From Arthrobacter endolithicus (lineage in GTDB: Bacteria > Actinomycetota > Actinomycetes > Actinomycetales > Micrococcaceae): DNA of 64,000 nt. The DNA is taken from assembly GCF_026627425.1 (NCBI RefSeq), contig NZ_JAPNLH010000001.1, positions 1 to 64,000 on the forward strand, given 5' to 3'. Made by a program: the position numbers and the translations under genes. This document shows, in pieces, positions 52,248 to 60,641 of the stretch (within the stretch, counting starts at the first letter, position 1; every line of letters begins with the position of its first letter). The notes beneath the pieces were generated by a model. It made no database searches, was not told where the DNA came from, and saw only the letters and a list, made by a program, of their open reading frames with translations.

Positions 52248-52267
52248 AGGTGACTATATGGTCACCT
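52248..52267. promoter_or_regulatory. Candidate ArsR-SRPBCC operator
   Basis: AGGTGAC (52248-52254) and GTCACCT (52261-52267) form a perfect 7-base inverted repeat around TATATG, 12 bases upstream of the ATG of the fused regulator. Position and symmetry suggest autorepression. Confidence 0.6.
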
Positions 52268-52335
52268 GTCAAGGGGTGGGGACGAGAGACCCTAGGCGGG
52301 CAGACTGCAGTGGGAGGCCGCAGGTAGGCAGCCCC

Positions 52336-52403
52336 GTATTGCCGGTTGAATGGACGACTGCCATTGAAATTTCCACGGCAGCGGTCCATTCAACCGGCAA
52401 TAC
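52336..52403 (-). terminator. Terminator-like hairpin after the biotin operon
   Basis: A perfect 20-base inverted repeat (52336-52355 and 52384-52403) encloses a smaller CTGCC/GGCAG stem. It starts 4 bases after the bioD stop on the minus strand, so it probably ends the biotin transcript. No T-tract follows. Confidence 0.65.
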
Positions 52404-52406
52404 AGC

Positions 52407-53093
52407 TCAGAGGCCTGTCAGCCAGCCCGGTGCTACCCGTTGGAAGTCCGACGGGGCAAGCGCCGACGCGCGTTCGGGCAGATAGCCCAGCAGCGGCACA
52501 TCCAGCGCCTCGAAGTAGGCAAAATTGCTCAGCTCGATGACCGACGGCTCGGCCGGGCGGGAACCAACCACCAGGCCGGCGACGGCCAGGCCCCTGCCCC
52601 GGAGCGCCGCCAGGGTCAGCTGCGTGTGGTTCAGGGTGCCCAGGCCGCTGCGGCATACCACCAGCGTGCTCGACCTGCCCGGAAACAGGGCGGCCAGGTC
52701 CGCAATGGTGCCCCCGCCGGCATCCAGCTCCACCAACAGGCCGCCTGCCCCCTCGACCAGAACGTGGTCATAGTCGGCCGCCAGGATGCGTATCCGCGCC
52801 GCATGCACTTCCAACGTCGGCAGCACGGCCCCCTCCCTGGCCGCAGCCGCGGCCGGGGACATGGGGTCACGGAGCCGGATGCCTTCGAACACCGCGGTGG
52901 TACCGCTGAGCCGCCGGACCTCGCCCGTGTCGCCACCGTCGCCGGGTCCCACCCCTGTCTGCGCCGGCTTGTAGACGGCCACGGTGGCGCCGCCGGCCGT
53001 CAAGGACGCGGCCAGCGCCGCCGTCGTCAGCGTTTTCCCGACATCGGTGTCCGTCCCGGTCACGAAGATGACGGTGCTCAGCGGTGCGGTCAT
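52407..53093 (-). CDS. bioD: ATP-dependent dethiobiotin synthetase
   Basis: A 228-residue BioD: P-loop TGTDTDVGKT at residues 12-21, substrate segment YKPAQTGVGPGDGGDTGEV, and LVEGAGGLLVELD. It closes the ureido ring of 7,8-diaminopelargonate with CO2 and ATP. Last gene of the biotin operon; its ATG overlaps the stop of the P450 gene. Length and motifs normal. Confidence 0.94.
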   Translation of the reverse strand: MTAPLSTVIFVTGTDTDVGKTLTTAALAASLTAGGATVAVYKPAQTGVGPGDGGDTGEVRRLSGTTAVFEGIRLRDPMSPAAAAAREGAVLPTLEVHAARIRILAADYDHVLVEGAGGLLVELDAGGGTIADLAALFPGRSSTLVVCRSGLGTLNHTQLTLAALRGRGLAVAGLVVGSRPAEPSVIELSNFAYFEALDVPLLGYLPERASALAPSDFQRVAPGWLTGL

Positions 53094-54169
53094 GGGGTCC
53101 CTCTGGCCACGATGACGGACAGCGGGGTTTGGAAGGACAGCAGCCGGAGCCAGCCGGGGTCCGTGTCCACGAGCCGAAGGTCGGGCAGCGCGCGGGCTGA
53201 TTCCTCGACCACAAGGGCGGTCTCCAGTTCGGCCAGTTTGGCACCCAGGCAGCGGTGCAGTCCATGGCCGAACGCCAGCGAATAGGCGCTCGGGGCGGCT
53301 TCAGGGGGATGATGGCCGGTGAGTTCGAGCAGGATTTCGGCGCCGGCCGGCAGCACCGTCCCGGCCAGATGCGTCTCCCGTGCAGCCGCGCGGCGCCATG
53401 TGGGCACCGACGATTCGGTGGCAAGGACGTGGCGGACAAATGTGCCGGCAGATCCGGTGCCCCCGCCGTCCGTGCCCAGCTGATGCCACCGTTGGCGGTC
53501 CGCAATGCCGCGGAACAGTGCTGTGTTGATCAGCTGGGAGGTGGTCTCCTGGCCGGCGATGACCAGGAAATAGCCCAGCGAACAGATTTCGGCTGCGGAA
53601 AGTCCCGCGGCGTCCAGTACGCCGAAGAGCGAATCCGTGCCACGGTCCGCGGCGACTTCGCCGTTGAGCCAGACGTAGAATTCCGCAGCACTATGCGCCA
53701 GGTGCACCTGGCGGTCCTCGTCCGGCCAGCCCCAAAATAACTCCAGCGAATCCCGGCTCCAGCGCTTGAGCAAGGTCAGCTCCGGGCAGTCCAGTCCGGT
53801 CAGCTCGCTCATGATCACCGGCGGGATATGCCGCGCCAGAACGTCCGCCAGATCCACCGGCCCATCGTCCAGTGCGGCGGCGGTAATCCCCAGCCGCTCC
53901 CGGGTCAGCTCACGAATCCGCGGCCCTATCGCGGCTACTTTCGCGGGGGTGAAGAATCCGGCCACCAGACGACGGACCCTTCGGTGCTGCTCGCCGGTAG
54001 CAGAGGCCAGCACCGGCGGCAGCGCAAACCTGACTCTGCTGAGGATCCGTCGGGCGGCTGCACCGAGCGGCATCACGGACGTTAGGGCGTTGGCCGGGAC
54101 GAAGTCGTCCGTGCGGCGCATGATCTCCTTGACCTGTTCGGGATCGCTGACAACGTGAAAGGTCATCAC
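53090..54169 (-). CDS. Cytochrome P450 in the biotin operon (BioI-like role proposed), ExxR motif lost
   Basis: A 359-residue P450, shorter than the usual 400. The I-helix AGQETTS (205-211) and heme-binding FGHGLHRCLGAKLAELE (Cys307) are intact. The K-helix ExxR, expected in VEExLRxxSPV, reads VRHVLATESSVP (245-256), so Glu and Arg are replaced by His247 and Ala250. The PERF region is shortened and the N-terminus lacks about 35 residues. It is coupled to bioF (ATG at 54169, bioF stop at 54166) and bioD. Bacillus BioI (CYP107H1) cleaves acyl-ACP to pimeloyl-ACP from a similar operon position; the same role here is inference. Confidence 0.85.
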   Translation of the reverse strand: MMTFHVVSDPEQVKEIMRRTDDFVPANALTSVMPLGAAARRILSRVRFALPPVLASATGEQHRRVRRLVAGFFTPAKVAAIGPRIRELTRERLGITAAALDDGPVDLADVLARHIPPVIMSELTGLDCPELTLLKRWSRDSLELFWGWPDEDRQVHLAHSAAEFYVWLNGEVAADRGTDSLFGVLDAAGLSAAEICSLGYFLVIAGQETTSQLINTALFRGIADRQRWHQLGTDGGGTGSAGTFVRHVLATESSVPTWRRAAARETHLAGTVLPAGAEILLELTGHHPPEAAPSAYSLAFGHGLHRCLGAKLAELETALVVEESARALPDLRLVDTDPGWLRLLSFQTPLSVIVARGTP

Positions 54170-55284
54170 CGGGCCGCCAGTAGCTGTGCCACCAGGCCGG
54201 CGGCCATCCGGACCTGCCCGGTGCTGAGATCCGCGCGGACGGTGAGCCGTAGACGCGAAATACCGTCCGGCACGCTCGGCGGCCGGAAGCAGCCGACCAG
54301 GACGCCGTCCTCGGCCAGCGCGGACGCAAGGTACGCCGCTCGCTCGGCGGAACCCACCGGGATGGATTGCACCACGCCCGCTGCGCGCTCAATTCCGCAG
54401 CCTGCGGCGAGATCAGCGGCATTGCCCAGCACGTGCTGCGCCAGCTCTGGTTCGGCCATAATGATCCGGCAGGCCTCGGCGGCCGCCGCGGCGCAGGCCG
54501 GAGCCAGCCCGGTGTCAAAGATGAAGGTCCGGGCGGTATTGACCAGATGCCCGCGCAGGGCGGCCGAACCGAGCACGGCTCCACCTTGGGAACCGAGTGC
54601 CTTGGACAGGGTCGCGGTGACCGCCACATGTTCCGTGCCCGCCAGCCCCGCCGCGTGCACGGCACCGCGCCCGTGCCCTGCCACGCCGAGTCCGTGGGCT
54701 TCATCGACGACCAGCAGCGCGTCGTACTCGGCGCAGAGCCGGGCGGCCGCGGATAGGTCGGCCGCATCGCCCAGTACAGAATAAATGGATTCGAGGACGA
54801 CGACGGCACGCGGCTGAGTGCGCGCGGCCAGCAGGCGGCGCACGGCCGTGAGGTCCCCGTGCGGGACGGTCTCGACGGAGGACCGGCTGAGCCGGGCGGC
54901 GTCGATCATCGAGGCATGGATGTGTTCATCGGTGATGATCAGCGTGCCGGGGCCGCCCAGTGCGGTGAGGATGCCAAGATTGGCGGCGTAGCCGCTGGAA
55001 AAGGCCAGGGCAGCGGGTTGGCCGGTCAGCCGGCAGAGTTGATCCTCCAAGTCCAGATGCGGAGGAAGGGTGCCGACGACGACGCGGGAGGCGCGCGCCC
55101 CGGTGCCGTAGGTGTCCACGGCGGCGTTGGCCGCGGCCTTGAGCCGCGGATCCGTGGAAAGGCCGAGGTAATCGTTGGACGCCAGATCCAGGGCTTTACG
55201 GGTCCGGACCTCTGTGCTCCGGACAACGCCGCGGCGGCTGCGCACACGGGCCTGATCCGCCAACCATTGTTGCATTGCACTCAT
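54166..55284 (-). CDS. bioF: 8-amino-7-oxononanoate synthase
   Basis: A 372-residue alpha-oxoamine synthase: LDLASNDYLGLSTDPRL, YGTGARASRVVVGT, VVDEAHGLGVAG, and PLP-lysine K228 in TATLSKALGSQGG. It condenses pimeloyl-ACP/CoA with alanine. One-base overlap with bioA upstream and 4-base overlap with the P450 gene downstream. Numerous Ala residues but normal length. Confidence 0.93.
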   Translation of the reverse strand: MSAMQQWLADQARVRSRRGVVRSTEVRTRKALDLASNDYLGLSTDPRLKAAANAAVDTYGTGARASRVVVGTLPPHLDLEDQLCRLTGQPAALAFSSGYAANLGILTALGGPGTLIITDEHIHASMIDAARLSRSSVETVPHGDLTAVRRLLAARTQPRAVVVLESIYSVLGDAADLSAAARLCAEYDALLVVDEAHGLGVAGHGRGAVHAAGLAGTEHVAVTATLSKALGSQGGAVLGSAALRGHLVNTARTFIFDTGLAPACAAAAAEACRIIMAEPELAQHVLGNAADLAAGCGIERAAGVVQSIPVGSAERAAYLASALAEDGVLVGCFRPPSVPDGISRLRLTVRADLSTGQVRMAAGLVAQLLAAR

Positions 55285-56633
55285 TAGCCGTGCACCTGCG
55301 CAATCGCGGCAGTTATGCCGCTGCCGATCACGGCGACCTCATCCGGGCTGCTGATGTACGGCGGCATGGTGTAGACCAAGTCGCGGAAGGGCCGCAGCCA
55401 GACGCCGTGCTCGAGCGCCGCGCGGGTCAGCGCGGGAACATCCACCGGCGTCTTCAACTGGACGACTCCCACCGCGCCGAGAACGCGGACATCGCGCACC
55501 GACGCCAGGTCAGTGGCCGGGGCCAGCGCGGCGGTAAGCCCCTTTTCCACTCCTGCCACCTGCTGCTGCCAGCCGGCGGAGTCGAGCAGCCCCAGGGCGG
55601 CCAGGGCCACGGCGCAGGCGAGCGGGTTGGCCATGAAGGTGGGGCCGTGCAGCAGCGCACTGACCGGTGAGGCGGTGATAGCGTCGGCCACGGCGCGGGA
55701 GCAGAGCATTGCGGCCAGAGTCAGGTATCCGCCGGTGAGCGCCTTGCCGACGCACATCACATCGGGGGCCACGCCGGCCCATTCGGCGGCGAAGAGTTTT
55801 CCTGTCCGCCCGAACCCGGTGGCAATTTCGTCGAAAATCAGCAGCAGCCGGTGTTCATCGGAGACCCGGCGGGCAGCGGCCAGGCATTCGGGGGCATAGA
55901 CGTACATTCCCCCCGCACCCTGGAGCACCGGCTCAACGATGATCCCGGCGAGTTCGCCGGCGTGCCGGGCAGCCGTTTCGCTCAGCAGAGCAACCCAGGC
56001 TGCGACCTCGGCCGGATCGGAGACCAGCACGCCGTCGACCAACCGGGCAGAGGGCGGCCGCGGCAGGAAATACTGCTGTGCGACAAGAGACGGGAAGGCG
56101 GAGTGCATGCCGTCCACCGGATCGCACACACTCATCGCCGCGAAGGTGTCGCCGTGGTAAGCGCCGCGCAGGGCCAGGAATTTCTGCCTGTGTGCACTGC
56201 CGATGGCGCCCTGGTACTGCACCGCAAGTTTAAGGGCGACTTCCACGGACACCGACCCGGAATCGGCGAAAAACACATGCTGCAGCGGTTCCGGGGTAAT
56301 CCTGACCAGCTCTTCGGCCAGTCGCACGGCCGGCTCATGGGTCAGACCGCCGAACATCACATGGCTGAACTGTTCCGTCTGATTCCGCAGCGCCGTGTCC
56401 AGCACGGGATGGCGGTAGCCGTGGACGGCGGACCACCAGGAACTCATCGCATCCATGGGGGTAAAAACCGTGCCGTCCGCCGCGTCGAGACGGAGCCGGA
56501 CCCCGGCCGCCGCGGCGACCGCATAGGGTGCCGGCCCGTTTAGCGGTGCATACGGATGCCAGAGTAACCCGCGGTCCCGGGAAATCAGTGCCCGCCCGGT
56601 GGGGCCCTGCGCGGTGTGGGACCGCTCAGACAT
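55284..56633 (-). CDS. bioA: Adenosylmethionine-8-amino-7-oxononanoate aminotransferase
   Basis: A 449-residue class III aminotransferase: [81 protein letters not shown] and the PLP-lysine in [14 protein letters not shown]. Uses S-adenosylmethionine as amino donor. ATG 56633 gives the normal family N-terminus and overlaps bioB by 8 bases; the open frame above it is bioB read in another frame. Confidence 0.94.
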   Translation of the reverse strand: MSERSHTAQGPTGRALISRDRGLLWHPYAPLNGPAPYAVAAAAGVRLRLDAADGTVFTPMDAMSSWWSAVHGYRHPVLDTALRNQTEQFSHVMFGGLTHEPAVRLAEELVRITPEPLQHVFFADSGSVSVEVALKLAVQYQGAIGSAHRQKFLALRGAYHGDTFAAMSVCDPVDGMHSAFPSLVAQQYFLPRPPSARLVDGVLVSDPAEVAAWVALLSETAARHAGELAGIIVEPVLQGAGGMYVYAPECLAAARRVSDEHRLLLIFDEIATGFGRTGKLFAAEWAGVAPDVMCVGKALTGGYLTLAAMLCSRAVADAITASPVSALLHGPTFMANPLACAVALAALGLLDSAGWQQQVAGVEKGLTAALAPATDLASVRDVRVLGAVGVVQLKTPVDVPALTRAALEHGVWLRPFRDLVYTMPPYISSPDEVAVIGSGITAAIAQVHG

Positions 56634-57690
56634 TGGCCGCGATGTCCGTCCCGGCGCCGCGCCGGCGGATGGTGACGCGTCCTGCCGCGGCCGCACCGTC
56701 GTCGGCCGTCCCTGCGCCGAGCACCACAAAACCGTTGTCCTCGATCATCTCCAGATCGGCCTTCGCCTGCTGGCCTTCACTGGTGAGGTAGTCGCCCAGG
56801 AACAGCGAGTTGGCCACCTGCAGGGCCAGCGGCTGCAGCGAGCGCAGGTGCATCTCGCGCCCGCCGGCCATCCGCAGTTCGGTGGCGGGGCAGGCGAAAC
56901 GCACCATCGCCAGGATCCGCAGGCACAGCGCGGGCGTGAGCAGCCAGGTGCCCTCCAGGGGTGTGCCGTCGAAGGGCATCAGGAAGTTGACCGGGATGGA
57001 ATCGCTCCCCAGCTCGCGCAGGGCAAAGACCGCATCGATCAAGGCGTCCTGGTTCTCGCCCAGACCGACGATGAGGCCGGAGCAGGGGGACAGTCCGGCG
57101 GCCTTGGCGTGCTCCACCGTCCGGACCCGGTCCGCGTACTCATGGGTGGTGCAGATATCGGCGTAGTTGGCTTCGCTGGTGTTGAGGTTGTGGTTGTAGG
57201 CGTCCACCCCGGCGTCCCTGAGCCGGTCCGCCTGGCCGGCTTTGAGGATACCCAGGCAGGCGCAGACCTCGACGGCGGGGTGTTCGTCCTTGAGCTGATG
57301 CACCATGTCCGAGACGCGTGCGACGTCGCGGTCCGAGGGGCCCTTGCCGCTGGCCACCAGGCAGACCCGCGAGGCGCCGGCCCGGATCCCGGTGGTCGCC
57401 TGCTGCACGGCTTCCTCGGGCTTGAGCCAGGTGTACTTGAGGATCTGCGCGGCTGAGCCCAGGCGCTGGGAACAATAGCTGCAGTCTTCCGGGCAGAGGC
57501 CGGATTTGAGATTGACCAGGTAATTGACCTTGACGGTGTTGCCGAAATGCGCCCGGCGGAGGCGCCCCGCTGCGGCCACCATCTCCAGGAGCTGATCGTC
57601 CGCCGAGTTCAGTACGGCAAGGGCTTCGGTGCGGGTTAAAGTCCCGCCGGACAGCTGGCGATCGGCCAACTCGTGAAAGTAATTGAACAC
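56626..57690 (-). CDS. bioB: Biotin synthase
   Basis: A 354-residue radical-SAM enzyme: [10 protein letters not shown] supplies C66, C70 and C73 for the 4Fe-4S cluster; [15 protein letters not shown] and the [15 protein letters not shown] segment are BioB hallmarks. It inserts sulfur into dethiobiotin. It starts with GTG at 57690, which gives the expected family N-terminus but has no ribosome binding site; a promoter ending at 57697 places the transcript start at the start codon. First gene of the operon, with a BioQ-type operator over its start. Confidence 0.94.
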   Translation of the reverse strand: MFNYFHELADRQLSGGTLTRTEALAVLNSADDQLLEMVAAAGRLRRAHFGNTVKVNYLVNLKSGLCPEDCSYCSQRLGSAAQILKYTWLKPEEAVQQATTGIRAGASRVCLVASGKGPSDRDVARVSDMVHQLKDEHPAVEVCACLGILKAGQADRLRDAGVDAYNHNLNTSEANYADICTTHEYADRVRTVEHAKAAGLSPCSGLIVGLGENQDALIDAVFALRELGSDSIPVNFLMPFDGTPLEGTWLLTPALCLRILAMVRFACPATELRMAGGREMHLRSLQPLALQVANSLFLGDYLTSEGQQAKADLEMIEDNGFVVLGAGTADDGAAAAGRVTIRRRGAGTDIAANV

Positions 57691-57725
57691 CGTTCAAGTA
57701 TGCGAAGGACAGCGAGGGGTGTCAA
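57683..57725 (-). promoter_or_regulatory. bioB promoter overlapped by BioQ-type operator
   Basis: On the minus strand TTGACA (57725-57720), a 17-base spacer and CATACT (57702-57697) form the promoter. TTGAACACCGTTCAA at 57683-57697 is a perfect 15-base palindrome of the TGAAC/GTTCA kind bound by actinobacterial BioQ; it covers the end of the -10 box, the expected start site and the bioB GTG. Repressor binding would block initiation. Confidence 0.8.
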
Positions 57726-57792
57726 TTGTGCGGCATCATGGAGGGACGGCGGCCCGGTCATTTCGGCCGGACGTGCACGAGCAACGATCGGG

Positions 57793-58509
57793 ATGTGGAT
57801 GTCATTATCGCGGCAGCAGATTATCGGCACTGCCTTGGAAATCCTGCGCGACTACGGCCTGGCGGATCTGTCCATGCGGCGGCTGGCCCGGGATCTGGGC
57901 GTGCAGCCGGGGGCCCTGTACTGGCATGTGAAAAATAAGCAGGAGCTGCTGGGGGTCCTGGCCGAGCGGATTCTCCAGGACGTCGACGTAGACGGCGATG
58001 GCGACGGCGATGGCGATGCGGCGCCGGGAAACGCTGCCGGCGCCGGTGGCGGCGATCCAGCGGGCGGCGGCGGCGCGGCCGCGGCCGACGGCGGCGCGGG
58101 CCCCATCCGGCGGCTGACGAGGGAGATCCGTCGGGCGCTGCTGCAGGTCCGGGACGGAGCCGAGGTCGTGTCGCTGGCGCAGGCGCTGGATCCCCAGGGG
58201 CTGGCTCCGGTGACCGCGCTCCGCGGGCTGCTGGCCACCGGAGGTCTGGGGGAACTGGAGGCCGGTTGGGGTGCACGGGCGCTGACGCACTATATCCTTG
58301 GCGCGGTGGCGGAGGAGCAGACCCAGGCTGATCTCGCCCGCGCCGGACTGGTCACTCGGGACGCCGGAACCGGCCCCGGGGCCGGTTCGGATCTGGATCG
58401 GGCCTTTGAATTCGGCGTGGAGATGTTCCTGGCCGGACTGGCCGAGCGCACCGCGTCGGCAGGACGTCCGCTGACGATACGATCGTGGGATGCAGACCGA
58501 ACCGGCTAG
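57793..58509 (+). CDS. bioQ: TetR-family biotin repressor, BioQ-like, with Gly/Ala/Asp linker
   Basis: A 238-residue TetR protein. HTH: SRQQIIGTALEILRDYGLAD and LSMRRLARDLGVQPGALYWH. From about residue 63 to 105 there is a low-complexity linker with repeated Asp-Gly and runs of Gly and Ala, after which the TetR_C domain resumes (IRRLTREIRRALLQVRDGAE). Divergent to bioB, next to a TTGAAC palindrome; in Corynebacterium and Mycobacterium BioQ controls biotin genes this way. ATG 57793 or 57799. The name rests on context and motif. Confidence 0.8.
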   Translation: MWMSLSRQQIIGTALEILRDYGLADLSMRRLARDLGVQPGALYWHVKNKQELLGVLAERILQDVDVDGDGDGDGDAAPGNAAGAGGGDPAGGGGAAAADGGAGPIRRLTREIRRALLQVRDGAEVVSLAQALDPQGLAPVTALRGLLATGGLGELEAGWGARALTHYILGAVAEEQTQADLARAGLVTRDAGTGPGAGSDLDRAFEFGVEMFLAGLAERTASAGRPLTIRSWDADRTG

Positions 58510-58609
58510 TAACGTCGTCGCGCAGGGCCGTCCGCGCGCAATGGCCGCCATGGTGGCCGCGCGGTGGCGTTCGCTGCGGCGTGACCAGCCTGGCAGCGAT
58601 TGGGGGTGA
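58490..58609 (+). CDS. Possible small protein, 39 codons
   Basis: ATG 58490 overlaps the 3' end of the BioQ-like gene by 20 bases and encodes a basic peptide starting MQTEPASNVVAQGRPRAM and ending RRDQPGSDWG. It lies directly after the regulator on the same strand, but has no clear ribosome binding site and no recognisable family. It may be chance. Confidence 0.25.
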   Translation: MQTEPASNVVAQGRPRAMAAMVAARWRSLRRDQPGSDWG

Positions 58610-58800
58610 CCGCCGTCGTATGCTGCACCGACACGCAGGCCCATGGCGTGGTGCACGAGGCTCGGGCCCGGGGGACTAGCGTGCCCGTCCCGGCGGCCAG
58701 TGCGGAAGGCCCGATCCGGCGCTTGTAGAATTGGTAATGACGTCGCGCCGGTTCCAGGCAGCGAACCGCCAGGCCCGACCCCCTCGATAGGACAGCATCA

Positions 58801-60396
58801 ATGAGCCTGATCCGGCTGCAGGATATCAGCGTGCGCTTCGACCAGACCCAGATCCTGCGGGAGGCCTTCTTCCGCCTCGAACCGGGGGACCGTGTGGGGC
58901 TGATCGGCAGGAACGGCTCCGGTAAGTCCACCATTTTGAAGCTCGTCCTGGGCCAGGTGGAACCCGACGCCGGAACAGTCACGCTGGAACTGGGCACCAA
59001 GGTGGGGTATTTCTCCCAGTTTTCGGAGCTGAACGGCGAAGCAACCATCGCCGAAGTTTTGGACGGATTGTTCGTCCACATCAAAGACATCGAAGCCGAA
59101 TTGGCGGACATCGACGTGGCCATCGCGGCGGACTCCACCAGCAGCAAAGAGCTGGACCGGCTGATCCAGCGCCAGACCGAGCTGTTTGAGGACATGGACC
59201 GCCTGGACGGCTGGGACTACCAACGCACTATTGACTCCGTCCTGACCACCCTCGGCTTCGCTGCGGCGCATCGAGTCTGCCCGATCGACAAACTCTCCGG
59301 CGGATGGCGTAACAGGGCGGCGCTGGCGAAGATTCTGCTGGAGGACCCGGACGTATTGCTCCTGGACGAGCCCACCAACTTTCTGGACGTGGCCGGCGTC
59401 GAATGGCTGGAGGCGTGGTTCCGGACCTTCAAGGGCGCGGCGATCGTCGTCTCGCATGACCGGAAGTTCCTGGACGCCGTCGTCACCCGGATTATTGAGG
59501 TGGAGAACTACCACCTGCACGAGTACCCGGGGAATTTCGGCGAGTACGTCATCGCGAAGCAGTTTCGGCTCAAATCCTTGGAAAGCCAGTTTGTGCACGA
59601 GTCGGAGCTGCTGGCCTTCGAAGCGGAGGGAATCGCTGACCGCCGCGAAGCCGCCAAGGCCGCCAGCAAGGGCTTGGGGAATCAGCTGGCGAAGATCAAG
59701 AAGGCCCGCGCGCCGCGTCCGGTGGACCAGATCATCACCGAGATCTATGCCGGGCTGCATATTAAGGATGTGCTGTGCAGGGTGGAGGGGCTCGGCAAGG
59801 CCTACGGAGCGAAGACCCTGTTCAGCGGGCTCAGCTTCGAGATCCGGCGGGGCAACCGGATTGTGGTGCTCGGCGCCAACGGCAGCGGTAAGACCACGCT
59901 GCTGCGGGTGTTGACGGGAGACGAGCAGGCGGATTCCGGCGAGGCAGTCTGGGCGAAGGGTGCCGGGCTTGTCTCCTACAACCAGATGCTGGCGGAGCTC
60001 GACGACAACGACACGGTCAGCCACGCGGTCAACGCGCTGCCGGGCAGCCTGGCGCTGACGGCGACGAAGAAGTCGGTACACCGGTTCCTGGCGATGTTCC
60101 AGTTTTCCGAGGCGGACCTCAAGCAGCGGATCGGCAATTTGTCCGGGGGACAGCGGGCGCGGGTGGCCATGGCCCAGTGCCTGCTGTCCGGAGCCTCGGT
60201 CCTGCTGCTGGATGAGCCCACGAACCACCTGGACCTCTCCAGCACCCAGGTTATGGAGCGGGCGCTGCTGCATTTTCCCGGCGCAGTGGTGGTAGTCAGT
60301 CACGACCGCTTCTTTACCGACAAAATTGCCAATCGGCACCTTGTCTTCGGTTTTGACGGCGCGAAAGCCGGGGAAATCGATGTGCGGGCCGCTTAA
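58801..60396 (+). CDS. ABC-F family ATPase (translation-associated or resistance type)
   Basis: A 531-residue protein with two ABC domains and no membrane segments. First domain: IGRNGSGKST, LSGGWRNRAALAKIL, LLLDEPTNFLD; second: LGANGSGKTT, LSGGQRARVAMAQCL, LLLDEPTNHLD. A linker with charged residues joins them. ABC-F proteins act on ribosomes, either as general factors or in antibiotic resistance; the sequence does not decide. AGGAC precedes the ATG. No leader peptide or attenuator typical of resistance members was recognised upstream. Confidence 0.9.
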   Translation: MSLIRLQDISVRFDQTQILREAFFRLEPGDRVGLIGRNGSGKSTILKLVLGQVEPDAGTVTLELGTKVGYFSQFSELNGEATIAEVLDGLFVHIKDIEAELADIDVAIAADSTSSKELDRLIQRQTELFEDMDRLDGWDYQRTIDSVLTTLGFAAAHRVCPIDKLSGGWRNRAALAKILLEDPDVLLLDEPTNFLDVAGVEWLEAWFRTFKGAAIVVSHDRKFLDAVVTRIIEVENYHLHEYPGNFGEYVIAKQFRLKSLESQFVHESELLAFEAEGIADRREAAKAASKGLGNQLAKIKKARAPRPVDQIITEIYAGLHIKDVLCRVEGLGKAYGAKTLFSGLSFEIRRGNRIVVLGANGSGKTTLLRVLTGDEQADSGEAVWAKGAGLVSYNQMLAELDDNDTVSHAVNALPGSLALTATKKSVHRFLAMFQFSEADLKQRIGNLSGGQRARVAMAQCLLSGASVLLLDEPTNHLDLSSTQVMERALLHFPGAVVVVSHDRFFTDKIANRHLVFGFDGAKAGEIDVRAA

Positions 60397-60442
60397 ACGT
60401 CGCTAAACTTCGAAAAAACACATAAGACAACTCGACTATGTC

Positions 60443-60455
60443 ATGTGTCACACAT
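60443..60455. promoter_or_regulatory. Palindrome in AT-rich gap before the CAP-domain gene
   Basis: ATGTGTCACACAT is a perfect 13-base palindrome in the 176-base gap between the ABC-F and CAP-domain genes, a region much richer in A/T than its neighbours. It may be an operator for the secreted-protein gene; no regulator is adjacent. Confidence 0.3.
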
Positions 60456-60641
60456 AATGCGGGATATACTTTTCTCGCACCTACCGGAAAGCTGCGACGG
60501 TCTCCCTTTAGCGCCATCCGGAATCATTAGATTGCACCAGTACCGAAATCTTGCCCCCTTAATTTTTCTGTTATGCCTCGGCTGACCATGAAGTTTTTCG
60601 CATGCTCAATGATCCGGTGGTATGTCGAGCTAGGCGGAATT

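Noticed and set aside
58798-60339. A 513-codon minus-strand frame opposite the ABC-F gene
   Set aside because: The plus strand has complete ABC motifs; the minus reading is Arg/Gly/His-rich with no family resemblance.
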